DNA of 64,000 nucleotides from DASXZH01 sp036502005. Lineage in GTDB: Bacteria > Armatimonadota > Fimbriimonadia > Fimbriimonadales > Fimbriimonadaceae. Below the pieces are notes generated by a model, which worked only from the letters and a program-made list of their open reading frames with translations, was not told the origin of the DNA and did not search any database. Of the stretch, positions 1-8,212 are shown piece by piece (the stretch's first letter is position 1; the number at the start of each line of letters is the position of its first letter). A program made the position numbers and the translations under genes. Location of the stretch: positions 29,682-93,681 of the forward strand of contig DASXZH010000068.1 in assembly GCA_036502005.1 (NCBI GenBank), given 5' to 3'.

Positions 1-1332
1 ATAATCCAAAAAGGTCTTGCTTTGTAGAACGGTAACGTTCGCGTTGCCAAGCAGATAAGCTCCCGCCCTAAATGTAATGCTGGTTAGCGTCTTGCCAGAA
101 ATGGCATCGACGATTGCGGTTTTCCAGGCGAGGTCTCCAAACGCTTCCAACTCTTTCAGGGCAGCCGCGATGGAGGTATCGCTGAAGACCGAGAGCCCGC
201 CCACGCCGAGCATATTCAGGGCCATTCCGAAGAGGATATCGATCACCGCGCTTTGCAGATTGAGCGTGCCTTGGTCTGCTTTCCAAGTCGCCACCTGGCC
301 CGAGTATTTGGCCTCGCTGAAGAAGGCTGGGTCAACCAAGATGCCGGAAGACCCCAGTACAACCACGTCGTAAAGCGTTTGTGTGGTGTTCGGTTCTATG
401 TTCACGGGTATCGCAGCGGTGTTTACCGGTGAGAATGGCGTCGTGCTTGTAAAGAGTGCTTGTAGTGTCGTGAACAGGTTCAAACGCTCGGTACTGGGCA
501 CGGATATCGGCGTTCCGATTAGTTTGGCTACCGGATAGTTTGTGACGGTGCCATTGCTGTCCACCGTGCCCGTTTCGTACAGGTAGAGCCGACACCAGCG
601 GCGGTAAGTGTTGGTGCCGATTAGGGCCTCGTTGGCGGCGTCTTGGGCGACCATAAACCCGCTCTGGGTTCCACCGGTTACTTCCACAAGGGCGTTTGTT
701 TTGCCAGTGGTTTGCGGTTTCTGCGCTGGACGCAGAATGGCTGTTTTGAAGCCAAGAATAGAGTTATAGGCCGTACGTAGGGCCGATGTGACTTGGGAGT
801 CGCTGGAATCGAGAGCGAGTGGGTTGCTGGCAAGCCTGGCGCTAATCGTCTGGGCAAGAGTCGCAGTCGCTGCGTTCTGCTGGATCATGTTAAGCACGGT
901 TCGGACCGAGTCGTCCGGAATCGCATAGCCGTCCAGAGAGAAAAAGAGAAGGGCAACCGCTGTTGAAACGGCGTTGATCACGTTGGATTTTGACTGCGGG
1001 TCTACAAATCCCATGAGAATCACGTTGCCCTTTGCATTGACCACATAGGCCAAAGTGGGTACCCCAACCGTTCCAGCGGTAAATCCGCCAGCGTTGGAGA
1101 TCTTGCTGGAGCCGGTGTTGCTCTCGACAGTGAGGCCGGTTGCGCTTATTCCGGCTGGGAGCTGAACTATGCCGCTTGTTTGGCTGAGTTGTTGAGTGGT
1201 GCTTGTGCTAACTCCGTTCCCGCCGCAGCCGATAAGTCCGAGGCCGCTCAGCGAAATAAGCGCGCCGCCGGCAATTCGAAGGAATTGCCGGCGGTCGATC
1301 TCAACGATTTCGATGAGCCTATCTGTGTGCAT
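1..1332 (-). CDS. Tat-type lipoprotein, 3' end beyond window
   Basis: An open frame runs leftwards from ATG at 1330-1332 to the window edge (444 codons, no stop), so the C-terminus is missing. The N-terminus has a twin-arginine-like motif (RRQFLRIAGG, about residues 15-24), a hydrophobic stretch and a lipobox (LIGC) followed by GGNG. The mature part is rich in Ser, Thr, Ala, Asn and Val with no motif I recognise. This predicts export, probably folded, and lipid anchoring. Function is unknown. A decayed gene at 61.3-61.6 kb has a similar lipobox (LTGCGGNG), so this may be a lipoprotein family of this genome. Confidence 0.75.
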   Translation of the reverse strand, partial: MHTDRLIEIVEIDRRQFLRIAGGALISLSGLGLIGCGGNGVSTSTTQQLSQTSGIVQLPAGISATGLTVESNTGSSKISNAGGFTAGTVGVPTLAYVVNAKGNVILMGFVDPQSKSNVINAVSTAVALLFFSLDGYAIPDDSVRTVLNMIQQNAATATLAQTISARLASNPLALDSSDSQVTSALRTAYNSILGFKTAILRPAQKPQTTGKTNALVEVTGGTQSGFMVAQDAANEALIGTNTYRRWCRLYLYETGTVDSNGTVTNYPVAKLIGTPISVPSTERLNLFTTLQALFTSTTPFSPVNTAAIPVNIEPNTTQTLYDVVVLGSSGILVDPAFFSEAKYSGQVATWKADQGTLNLQSAVIDILFGMALNMLGVGGLSVFSDTSIAAALKELEAFGDLAWKTAIVDAISGKTLTSITFRAGAYLLGNANVTVLQSKTFLDY

Positions 1333-1532
1333 GACTGCATTATCTTTGGAACCTAATTTTTATGGCGTGAAATTTTTCACGCATGAGTTTCCGAGCCTGT
1401 TTACGGGGACGCGCTGGTAGGATAAAAATAATGAAAGCCTTAGCCGACCGAATAGCGAAGAGCTTTATGATCGCTTCTAAAACATAACTGCAGTTCGCGA
1501 TCAGCTTTTGGCTCTCGCCCGTTTGCCCAAAG

Positions 1533-1538
1533 TAAGAT
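1533..1538 (+). promoter_or_regulatory. -10 box, likely leaderless start
   Basis: TAAGAT lies 7 nt before the ATG at 1546. The same spacing precedes several other genes here and favours 1546 over the upstream in-frame ATG at 1537, which overlaps the box. No clear -35 box was seen. Confidence 0.4.
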
Positions 1539-1545
1539 GGATGAC

Positions 1546-2460
1546 ATGCTCTCCGCCCTGTTATCCCTAAGCCTTCTCGCCCAGAACGCTTGGCAGCCGG
1601 TGGGACATAAGCAGATTCCGATTTGGCCGGGAACGCCGCCCGATTTAGTCGCTGCCTCAGGCCCTGAGAAGGTTGTTCGGGCCGATAACTTGGTCGGCGG
1701 CAAACCGTGGATCGCGATCGACAACGTGACCCGTCCGACCATGACCATTTATCCTGCGAGGGGCAGGAATACCGGCGCGGCAATGGTGGTTTTTCCTGGC
1801 GGCGGGTATCAGATCCTAGCCATCGACTTAGAAGGAACCGAAATCTGCGAATGGCTTGCTGCCCATGGGATCACGGGCATTTTGCTCAAATACCGCGTGC
1901 CCAATTCAGGACCCCATTGGGACCCAAAGGTCGATAAGCAGGTGACGCCGAAGGTTCTAACCGCGTTGGAAGACGCCCAGCGAACCATGGGCTTGGTTCG
2001 CCTTCATGCCGCCGAATGGCATATAAATCTCCATAAGATCGGGGTGGTTGGCTTTTCCGCCGGCGGGCATTTGGCAGCGGCTATTAGCAATGCCTTCACT
2101 CGTTTGTATTCTCCGGTCGATGCGGCCGATCGGCTTAGCTGCCGTCCAGACTTCGCTGCTTGCATCTATCCGGGCCACATGTGGGAGTCGTCCCGGGGGT
2201 TCCGTTTGAACCCAGCGATTAAGGTGACGCGCTCCACTTCCCCCACCTTTTTGGTGATGGCGGAGGACGACCATGTCGACGGGGTTGAGCAGGCTTTAAC
2301 CTATTACATTGCCCTCAAGAGCGCCAATGTTCCGGTTGAGATGCACTTGTTCGCGCATGGCGGCCATGCGTTTGGTCTGCGTCGGACCACTTTTCCCATC
2401 ACCCGTTGGCCAGACCTAATGATGAGTTGGCTGAAGACGATTGGAATGATTGCTGGGTGA
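1546..2460 (+). CDS. Secreted alpha/beta hydrolase (BD-FAE/acetylxylan-esterase-like)
   Basis: Alpha/beta-hydrolase fold enzyme of about 304 residues, related to BD-FAE and acetylxylan-esterase-like lipases/esterases. The oxyanion-hole region is FPGGGYQ, the nucleophile elbow is GFSAGGHLA, the acid is in MAEDDHVDG and the histidine is in HGGHAFGLR. Starting at 1546 gives a short signal peptide (LSALLSLSLLAQNA) without the two Asp residues that the ATG at 1537 would add. Such proteins usually deacetylate or hydrolyse esters on plant polysaccharides, which fits the two GH78-like genes nearby. The exact substrate cannot be read from the sequence. Confidence 0.85.
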   Translation: MLSALLSLSLLAQNAWQPVGHKQIPIWPGTPPDLVAASGPEKVVRADNLVGGKPWIAIDNVTRPTMTIYPARGRNTGAAMVVFPGGGYQILAIDLEGTEICEWLAAHGITGILLKYRVPNSGPHWDPKVDKQVTPKVLTALEDAQRTMGLVRLHAAEWHINLHKIGVVGFSAGGHLAAAISNAFTRLYSPVDAADRLSCRPDFAACIYPGHMWESSRGFRLNPAIKVTRSTSPTFLVMAEDDHVDGVEQALTYYIALKSANVPVEMHLFAHGGHAFGLRRTTFPITRWPDLMMSWLKTIGMIAG

Positions 2461-2508
2461 CGGGTGACGAGCCCGAGTGGCGAGTCGTGGCGTCGAGATC
2501 TCAAGAGT

Positions 2509-2594
2509 GGTGCCCCCGTTTAGCGAGGCACGAGCGGAAGGGGGAACCAGAGGAGCGAGGAACGAGCGGAACTGGAGGGGGTTATCCGAATCCG
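2509..2594. repeat. Left inverted repeat of DUF559 unit
   Basis: About 86 bp whose reverse complement recurs, imperfectly, at 2998-3083 on the other side of the DUF559 gene. The shared core reads GGTGCCCCCGTTTAGCGAGG, then a CACGAGC segment, a GAAGGGGGAACC segment and GGGGTTATCCG at the gene-proximal end. A third, solitary copy is at about 27133-27188. Confidence 0.8.
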
Positions 2595-2607
2595 GTAAAT
2601 TCCTTTC

Positions 2608-2982
2608 ATGCCAGCCCGAAACGATTCAAAAGGAGCAATCGCAAGGGCCCGTTCCCTGCGCAGTAAGATGCCTCCGACAGAGCAGCGCTTTTGGAATTGG
2701 CTTAAGTTTCATTTCCCCGAACTCCGCCTTAGGCGCCAATATCCAGCCGACAAATACGTTCTAGACTTCTATTCGCCAAAGCACAAGTTGTGCATCGAGC
2801 TCGACGGCGAACTCCATCTTGGCACTAAGGAGAAAGACGCCGAACGCGATAGAACGTTGGGCGAGTTGGGCATTTGCACGTTGCGGATAAAGGTCGAGGA
2901 TTTTCGGACAAACGATTTAGCAGTGTTGAATGAAATTAGGGAGTTCGTTTCTTGGGTTCCGGCCAAGTTTAAGAGCAAGTAG
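2608..2982 (+). CDS. DUF559 endonuclease-like protein
   Basis: A 124-residue protein of the DUF559 family, a PD-(D/E)XK nuclease fold related to the Vsr very-short-patch-repair endonucleases. Typical segments are visible: MPPTEQRFWNWLK (about 25-37), the RRQYP and VLDFYSPKHKLCIELDGE stretch (about 47-71) with the catalytic D and E, then H, and the LRIKVEDF region near 93-100. Length is normal for the family. The gene lies between inverted repeats (2509-2594 and 2998-3083) with no partner gene. This looks like a small selfish or repeat-associated unit, but that is inference; the biochemical role of DUF559 proteins is poorly known. Confidence 0.85.
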   Translation: MPARNDSKGAIARARSLRSKMPPTEQRFWNWLKFHFPELRLRRQYPADKYVLDFYSPKHKLCIELDGELHLGTKEKDAERDRTLGELGICTLRIKVEDFRTNDLAVLNEIREFVSWVPAKFKSK

Positions 2983-2997
2983 CGACCTTTAGCTTTT

Positions 2998-3083
2998 CCG
3001 GACCGGATAACCCCTTCCTGCTCCACTCGTACCTCGTTTCGCTGGTTCCCCCTTCTGCTCGTGCCTCGCTAAACGGGGGCACC
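2998..3083. repeat. Right inverted repeat of DUF559 unit
   Basis: Reverse-complement partner of 2509-2594. It ends with CGGGGGCACC, and the gene-proximal end is CCGGATAACCCC. Confidence 0.8.
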
Positions 3084-3106
3084 GCTTGCCCTTCGGGCAA
3101 GATTTC

Positions 3107-3237
3107 GCGCGCTTCCGCTCCTCGCAACGACAAATTGCAAGCTTGGCAACGTTGCGACAATGGGCAGACTCTTCCCTTCTACTTTCTAAGTTCTATTTTC
3201 CAAGTTCTAAGTTCTACCTTCCCCGTTCTAAGTTCTC
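3107..3237. repeat. GTCATTGCGAGGAGC-type repeat plus TTCTAAG heptamer array
   Basis: At 3107-3138 lies a copy, in inverse orientation, of the dispersed repeat also seen near 36151 and 46735 (…GCTCCTCGCAAcGACAAATT). From about 3177 to 3237 the DNA has a 7-bp period with degenerate TTCTAAG units. This heptamer contains TAA, so it is closed in all three frames of that strand. Confidence 0.7.
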
Positions 3238-5617
3238 AAAGCCTGTTCTTCCCAGATTCAAAATAATCCGCCTCCCCACGCCAGACGAGTTCGTAAGGAA
3301 CGGGGGAATCGACCGTCAACTTATCGTCCTTAAAGCTAACTTCCAGTAACCCATCGGGGTGTGCAATCTTCGCGTGAAAATGCTTCAAAGAACCTGGCCG
3401 AGGTTCAATCCTGCAATTGTGCCAACCGGCCGAAGTGCTTTGCACACCGGCCACTAGCTGGAAGAATCCCAAAATCGGATGAGCCGACCAAGCGTGGCAA
3501 TCGGACCGGACCGGATCTGGATTCTCGGCAAAGGTGGTCAGCCCATCTTCGATCATTTCCTTCCACGGCCCGAGATGTTCCAGGTAGTCGTTTGGCCGCA
3601 TCGCCAAATGCTTGTAGTAGCTGAAATAGTAGGTGCACTTGGCGGCATTATCGCGTTCGAGAGCAGCGAAAGGCCACGGGTCGGGTTCGAGCCCCAGTTC
3701 GATCTGGCACAGCCGATAAAGCGCCTCTATGTGCTCGGAAGGTGGCTCGTTCTTCTCTCGCACAAGGCCGCCCAGCTTGGGAAAGCCTTCTTCCAAGTCG
3801 ATCCGCGCCTGTTCCAGCTCGTTGCCAATGCTAGAAAACTCGGAATTGAAATCATGCTCGCGTTCGGACCGGTAGCTGAGAAGGTCCGCGTAGAACCGTG
3901 TAAGGCTATGCATGGTCGAATTCGCGCCGCCCGGCGGCACGCCCATATGCCAAGTCGGCACCCAGTCACCGAAGTTCCAATAGCCCTTGTCCGGGTTGCT
4001 TAGAAGCTGCTCGAAACCCCGGTCAACCAACTCGGCCTGGAACTCGTTTTCGTTCCAAACTCGGTCGTAAAGGCGCTGATCGGATAGCATGGCCAGATAC
4101 CAAAAACTGAACGGGGGGATGACTTGAGGCTGCCGCGTCGGATAACGACTTTGGGTGAGTCCCGTTTCCATCATTGACCAATGAAAAGCCTTTACCGCGG
4201 CCCGTTGCAGTTCGCGGTCCGGGCTTAGGTAGTAGCCGATGAGAGCCTGGATACGGGTATCGCCCGCGTATTGAAGCTGCTCGTAGTAAGGGCAATCGAA
4301 GTAGGTTTCTCCTGCACATCGCTGCGCAGTGCGAATCGATACATCCCAAATCGGCTTCACCCAGGCATCGTCTGCTTCGAAGCTGGATTCTGGCTTTAAG
4401 GGGTAGCCAGTCTCGATGGCTTCGATGTTTTCGATGGTGATATCGGCGTTGGCCTGAATGCCCAGATAGCGGTAGGTTCGCCACCACAGCGGCTCGAAGG
4501 TTGAGGGTTTTCCGATGGGCAGGAAGGAGTCTTTGTATCCCAAGACTTCCTTGCCATCGGTCCGATCACGGTTGCCCTTCACTCCCCCTTTGAACCAGAG
4601 GCTTTCGCAGTAGGTTAGTTGGAGGGAGGGGATAGGGGAAGAGTCGAAGGTCGAAGGTCGAAAGTCGAATGGCGGAGGGTTGCCAGTAACCCCTCCGCCC
4701 AAGAGGGGCGAAGAGTTTTGCCCTACTGCTAACGGGACGGAATCGTCTTTTTCCGGCTCCCCCTCCCCTGCTCCCTGGGAGGAGAGGGGGTCGGGGGGAG
4801 AGGTATTTTCCGACTTTCGACTTTCGACTTTCGACTCTTTTCCTATCCGCCCGGCTCTGGCCGTCAGACGCGGATACGCACACAACAACTCCTTATAATC
4901 CAGAAGCAAGTTTTGGCCTGCCTTCAGTTCAAGCGGAAAACTAAGCTCCGTTATCTCGCCTTTATCTCCCACGTAGCCATTCCGGATCTCGGGCTCTTGA
5001 GCCCGTTTTTGGTAATCCATGGCGGGGATGGAACGGGGAATCAGCATCCAGGGAGTGCCACCGGTTAACAGACCGCGTTCGGTGGCAGCGGATATCTCGA
5101 ACGGCTCACGCCAATCGAGCTCCGCGTCCAATGGATTTGAAACGACGCCAGATATGATTTCGCCAGGGCCAACATCGATGTAGCAAGGCCCAATTTCGCC
5201 GTGCATCTTTTCAAAGTTCCAACCTGGTATTTCGGCGACTTGCCATTCAGTTGGGGTGGAAAGGTTCTCAAACTCGTAATCGTCGAGGAGGAATGCTGTG
5301 CGAGCGCTGATTTGCGCCATCGGCGCGACCCAACCGAAATTCCAAACAATCGCGAAGATCTCGTTTGAGCCTTTTTTCAAATAGGGCGCTAGATCGTAGG
5401 TGTCGTAAAACCAGTGCTCAATATCGCCGCGCTGGGGGCCGAATCCCACAAACTGCCCGTTCACATAAAGCTTGTAGCGCTGGTCCGCCGAAATCCTCGC
5501 CTCCAGGCGTTGGGGAACATGTTCGAAGTCAACATTGCGTCTAAAAGCGAAGACGCCCAAATCTAGTTTGGGATCGTTGGCAAACCCGATCCAGCGGGAG
5601 TTCCACTCTCCAACCAT
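3236..5617 (-). CDS. GH78-like alpha-L-rhamnosidase family protein with repeat insertion
   Basis: A 793-residue protein resembling bacterial alpha-L-rhamnosidases (GH78). It has an N-terminal beta-sandwich with carbohydrate-binding-like features (KLYVNGQFVGFGPQRGD), a central segment with YFDCPYYEQLQYAGDTR and a six-hairpin barrel region ending in SDCHAWSAHPILGF. The DCPYYEQLQYAGD element matches the acidic catalytic segment of GH78 (DCPxRDERxxWxGD in the secreted paralogue at 15.4 kb). No signal peptide is seen, so it is probably cytoplasmic. Residues about 256-330 (4629-4853) are not conserved protein but an in-frame insertion of heptamer repeats and GC-rich hairpins, the same kind found in mutS. 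Function may survive because the insertion lies between domains. Confidence 0.8.
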   Translation of the reverse strand: MVGEWNSRWIGFANDPKLDLGVFAFRRNVDFEHVPQRLEARISADQRYKLYVNGQFVGFGPQRGDIEHWFYDTYDLAPYLKKGSNEIFAIVWNFGWVAPMAQISARTAFLLDDYEFENLSTPTEWQVAEIPGWNFEKMHGEIGPCYIDVGPGEIISGVVSNPLDAELDWREPFEISAATERGLLTGGTPWMLIPRSIPAMDYQKRAQEPEIRNGYVGDKGEITELSFPLELKAGQNLLLDYKELLCAYPRLTARAGRIGKESKVESRKSENTSPPDPLSSQGAGEGEPEKDDSVPLAVGQNSSPLLGGGVTGNPPPFDFRPSTFDSSPIPSLQLTYCESLWFKGGVKGNRDRTDGKEVLGYKDSFLPIGKPSTFEPLWWRTYRYLGIQANADITIENIEAIETGYPLKPESSFEADDAWVKPIWDVSIRTAQRCAGETYFDCPYYEQLQYAGDTRIQALIGYYLSPDRELQRAAVKAFHWSMMETGLTQSRYPTRQPQVIPPFSFWYLAMLSDQRLYDRVWNENEFQAELVDRGFEQLLSNPDKGYWNFGDWVPTWHMGVPPGGANSTMHSLTRFYADLLSYRSEREHDFNSEFSSIGNELEQARIDLEEGFPKLGGLVREKNEPPSEHIEALYRLCQIELGLEPDPWPFAALERDNAAKCTYYFSYYKHLAMRPNDYLEHLGPWKEMIEDGLTTFAENPDPVRSDCHAWSAHPILGFFQLVAGVQSTSAGWHNCRIEPRPGSLKHFHAKIAHPDGLLEVSFKDDKLTVDSPVPYELVWRGEADYFESGKNRL
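4629..4853. repeat. In-frame heptamer/hairpin repeat insertion inside GH78-like gene
   Basis: About 225 bp. It has GTCGAAA-type heptamers at both ends (about 4636-4672 and, as TTTCGAC, 4806-4845) around GC-rich palindromic modules. The module at 4756-4803 (CTCCCCCTCCCCTGCTCCCT core) is nearly identical to one in mutS (34671-34722). The module near 4685-4715 (AACCCCTCCGCCC…AGAGGGG) resembles one at about 38350-38372. The length keeps the frame open. Confidence 0.85.
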
Positions 5618-5653
5618 GCGTGGCTAAATCATAGCCTAATAGGACCCGATTAT

Positions 5654-5732
5654 GTCATCCCAAACTCTGTGTGAGGGATCTTGGCAGCAAGGGCTTTACC
5701 CCCGGGATTCCTCACACGGAGTTCGGAATGAC
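5654..5732. repeat. Palindromic intergenic repeat
   Basis: Inverted repeat: GTCATCCCAAACTCTGTGTG (5654 on) pairs with CACACGGAGTTCGGAATGAC (ending 5732), leaving a loop of about 25 nt. It sits in the 343-bp gap between the GH78-like gene and plsC, where I see no gene. The rest of the gap holds GC-rich sequence with CCTCTCC/GGGAGA pairs. Confidence 0.75.
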
Positions 5733-5960
5733 AAACAGAGCGGGGGTGACATTGAAGCGGCGGCGCCATTTATTACCGTTCCGGGGTTTTGTCCTTCGAG
5801 CCGCTCCCGGTTCGCGGGCTGACTCCACTTAAAGGGGCACCGGTTCGCACGAGCCATCGGACAGGTTTCCCCCTTGAACCCCCTCCGCATGGAATGGACA
5901 CCACCTCTCCTCTCGGGAGAAGCTTGGGGACTCGAACCATTTAAATCGTGTACCCGAAAG

Positions 5961-6593
5961 CTATGAAGGCTCTAGTGCCAAACCGCCTTTCGCGCAAAGG
6001 TTTGCAATTCTAAGTTGCAGCTCCCTCGCAAAGATCTCACGGTTTTCCTTTTCGTTGGCGCCGGTGGCAACCTCGGCATAGGTGAACGGCTTCCCGTAGA
6101 TGATCCTCATCTTCGCCCGCTTAATCTTTTTCTGGCCCTTCGGCCAGGCGATATGGGTTCCCACCACGCCAACCGGCATCACGGGCACGCCGGTTCGTTT
6201 GGCGAGCATGGTCACTCCGCGGTTGATGGGCTGAATGTGCTTGCCATCGCCGCGAGTTCCTTCCGGAAAAATGAGCACAGCCTGCCCCTTTTCCAGGCAA
6301 TCCATGGCGTAGCGAATCGATTCCGTGTCGCCTTCGCCACGCTTCACCGGAAAAGCGCCCAGGCTCCGTATTAAGCCGCCGAAAAGCTTGCCCTTAAAGA
6401 GCTCTTCTTTGGCCATGAACCTTAGGTGACGATTGGTGCCGCAAGCCACCGCTTCTGGGTCGAGATTACTCACATGGAGCGGCGCAACAATGAGTCCGCC
6501 CGTGCGAGGCACGTTCCCTTCATCCACCCCTTTTACACCACCAAACGTCCAAAAAACGCCCCGGGCAAGGATGAGAACGAAGTGGTACCACAT
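5961..6593 (-). CDS. plsC: 1-acyl-sn-glycerol-3-phosphate acyltransferase
   Basis: A 210-residue PlsC-family acyltransferase that adds an acyl chain to lysophosphatidic acid to make phosphatidic acid at the inner membrane. The catalytic HX4D motif is HVSNLD (about residues 40-45). The substrate-binding EGTR motif is FPEGTRGDGK, followed by GVPVMPVGVVGT. Length is typical of short bacterial PlsC. A hydrophobic N-terminus (FVLILARGVFWTF) suggests membrane association. It stands alone on the minus strand after the small gene at 6636-6878. Confidence 0.9.
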   Translation of the reverse strand: MWYHFVLILARGVFWTFGGVKGVDEGNVPRTGGLIVAPLHVSNLDPEAVACGTNRHLRFMAKEELFKGKLFGGLIRSLGAFPVKRGEGDTESIRYAMDCLEKGQAVLIFPEGTRGDGKHIQPINRGVTMLAKRTGVPVMPVGVVGTHIAWPKGQKKIKRAKMRIIYGKPFTYAEVATGANEKENREIFARELQLRIANLCAKGGLALEPS

Positions 6594-6635
6594 AGATTTT
6601 ACGCCTTAGATTATGAGGGCAGCGAAACGGTTCAA

Positions 6636-6878
6636 TCAGGAACGCTTGCGCAGACCGAAAACTGCGAATGCAAACAGACATGGCAACTCTAAAGCAAACA
6701 TAGCTTGCCACTCGCGCTCCTGAATGCCATTGCTCATGCTAAACACATAAACCGGACGAATATGAACTCCACCATTGTCAGACGGAGATGGGTCAAGAAC
6801 GGAGTTCGTGACAGTTGGCGGAAATAGCGCAATCAAGAAAGCAAGGACGAGGAATGCTATGTGCCAGTTAGCCTTCAT
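6636..6878 (-). CDS. Small membrane protein, unknown
   Basis: An 80-residue frame with a hydrophobic N-terminal segment (IAFLVLAFLIALFPP) and a second one near the C-terminus (LPCLFAFAVFGLRKRS), so a two-helix or signal-anchored membrane protein. It starts 18 nt after the DoxX stop on the same strand, suggesting co-transcription. No family recognised. The coherent hydrophobic pattern and operon spacing support it as real. Confidence 0.5.
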   Translation of the reverse strand: MKANWHIAFLVLAFLIALFPPTVTNSVLDPSPSDNGGVHIRPVYVFSMSNGIQEREWQAMFALELPCLFAFAVFGLRKRS

Positions 6879-6896
6879 GCCACAACGGTACCCGGG

Positions 6897-7343
6897 CTAT
6901 GCCGGGGCCGACTTCTTGAAACCGGGCTTTTTCCGCCGTTTCATAAACAGATATTCAAGCGAAAACTCCCCCGCTCCCGTGAAAATAAGCGCGAGCGCTA
7001 TGCCGCAAAGTGCCATCGGCAGGTGGGCATCCTTGATCGAAGAGGATTTTTCGAAATTGGTGTATGCGGCGGTGGCCATCGTACAGGTGATGCCAAAGGC
7101 CGCAAGCCTGGTGAACACGCCCAGCAGCACGCCAATGGAGCCGCCGAACTCGGCCGTGATGGCGAGCGCGGTCAGCCAAGTTGGGATATGGTTATGCTCC
7201 TGGAAACTACTTAACGTGCCAGCCACGCCTTGGCCGCCGAACAAGCCCAGGGCTTTCTGCGAGCCGTAGTAGATGAGAATTGCGAACAGGAAGACCCTGA
7301 GCAGCAGCAGCCCGAAGTCTGACGTTTTGTTGCGTGCAACCAT
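6897..7343 (-). CDS. DoxX family membrane protein
   Basis: A 148-residue four-helix membrane protein of the DoxX/SURF4-like family. Typical features are LLLLRVFLFAILIYYGSQKALGLF at the N-terminus, the ALAITAEFGGSIGVLLGVFTRLAAFG segment and a charged C-terminus (KRRKKPGFKKS). DoxX proteins are small quinone/thiosulfate-pathway or redox-associated membrane proteins; a specific role here is unknown. Followed closely by the small membrane protein gene at 6636-6878. Confidence 0.85.
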   Translation of the reverse strand: MVARNKTSDFGLLLLRVFLFAILIYYGSQKALGLFGGQGVAGTLSSFQEHNHIPTWLTALAITAEFGGSIGVLLGVFTRLAAFGITCTMATAAYTNFEKSSSIKDAHLPMALCGIALALIFTGAGEFSLEYLFMKRRKKPGFKKSAPA

Positions 7344-7421
7344 TCACTGTTAACTACGTTCGGGCGCCGGATCGTGGTGCGGGGTAGGGCTTTTGCCACA
7401 AAGAGTAAAAAGGGATGTGTC

Positions 7422-7529
7422 ATTTGCCCCTCCTCGGGGCGGACTATGAGGACCGGAGGCTAACTCATTCTTCAGCTCCAGGGATAAATCCCTTCGCTAT
7501 AATATTTAGACCCCTTGGGTCACGGGAAG
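7422..7529. repeat. Dispersed structured repeat, family A, copy 1
   Basis: About 108 bp nearly identical to 35942-36050, with a partial copy at 37361-37412. It contains the hairpins GCCCC-TCCTC-GGGGC and AGGGATaaATCCCT, then TATAATATTTAGACCCCTTG. In copy 2 the second stem is AGGGTTgaAACCCT, so the paired base changes on both sides. Confidence 0.8.
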
Positions 7530-7717
7530 CCCGATTACATCGAAGCCTTCAATTCTCCAGTCAACAGGTTGCGGTTTAGAGGTTTGCATCACGCCGATCC
7601 CGAAGGCTCTGCGAGTGGCTGAAATGAAAAGCAAATAAACAACCAATTTTGTGTACTTCGCCAATAAGGCCACCTCAATCGGGGATTGCCGCAAGGTAAA
7701 ACCAATGCTTCCTGCGG

Positions 7718-8209
7718 ATGCAAAAAGTCCAAGTCAACATCCACGAACTCGTCCCTGCCTTCCACAACGGAAGCAGGAACGCGCGTTTTTTCCTTGACCG
7801 CAAAACCGGCCAGATCCTGCTCGATTTCGACAACTTGATGCTAGACGACATGGGCGACGACATGCGCCACCTTCTTGCCTCCGACCCAGCAAGATTTGTG
7901 GAAATCGAATCAATCGGCAGCCAAGACACGATGCGAATGATGCGTAAATTCGCCGAAGTCGATCCGCACCCAGAAGCTTGCCGTGCGATGGTTGTGGCCC
8001 TCGACTCAACGAGGCCGTTTCAGAATTTTAGAAACGTGGTGGGGGCCTATGCTGCGGTCGCCGAAAGATGGTATGAGTTCGAGCAGAAATGGGTCGAAAA
8101 CCTGGCCCGACAATGGCTTCGCGACCACCATGTGGATTGCGAACTGGTGATCCCCGTACCGGGCCAGGAAACGGACGGTAGCGAAAAGGCTGAGCCCGCA
8201 GTAGAATAA
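7718..8209 (+). CDS. UPF0158 family protein
   Basis: A 163-residue cytoplasmic protein of the uncharacterised UPF0158 family. The diagnostic N-terminal segment has FLDRKTGQILLDFD (about 25-38), and further on come MRMMRKFAE and RPFQNFRNVV. The C-terminus is acidic. It ends 3 nt before the amidohydrolase gene at 8213, so the two are probably co-translated. Function of the family is unknown. Confidence 0.75.
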   Translation: MQKVQVNIHELVPAFHNGSRNARFFLDRKTGQILLDFDNLMLDDMGDDMRHLLASDPARFVEIESIGSQDTMRMMRKFAEVDPHPEACRAMVVALDSTRPFQNFRNVVGAYAAVAERWYEFEQKWVENLARQWLRDHHVDCELVIPVPGQETDGSEKAEPAVE

Positions 8210-8212
8210 GGC

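Noticed and set aside
7506..7694. A 62-residue minus-strand frame
   Set aside because: Largely repeat A and low-complexity, without start signal or family.
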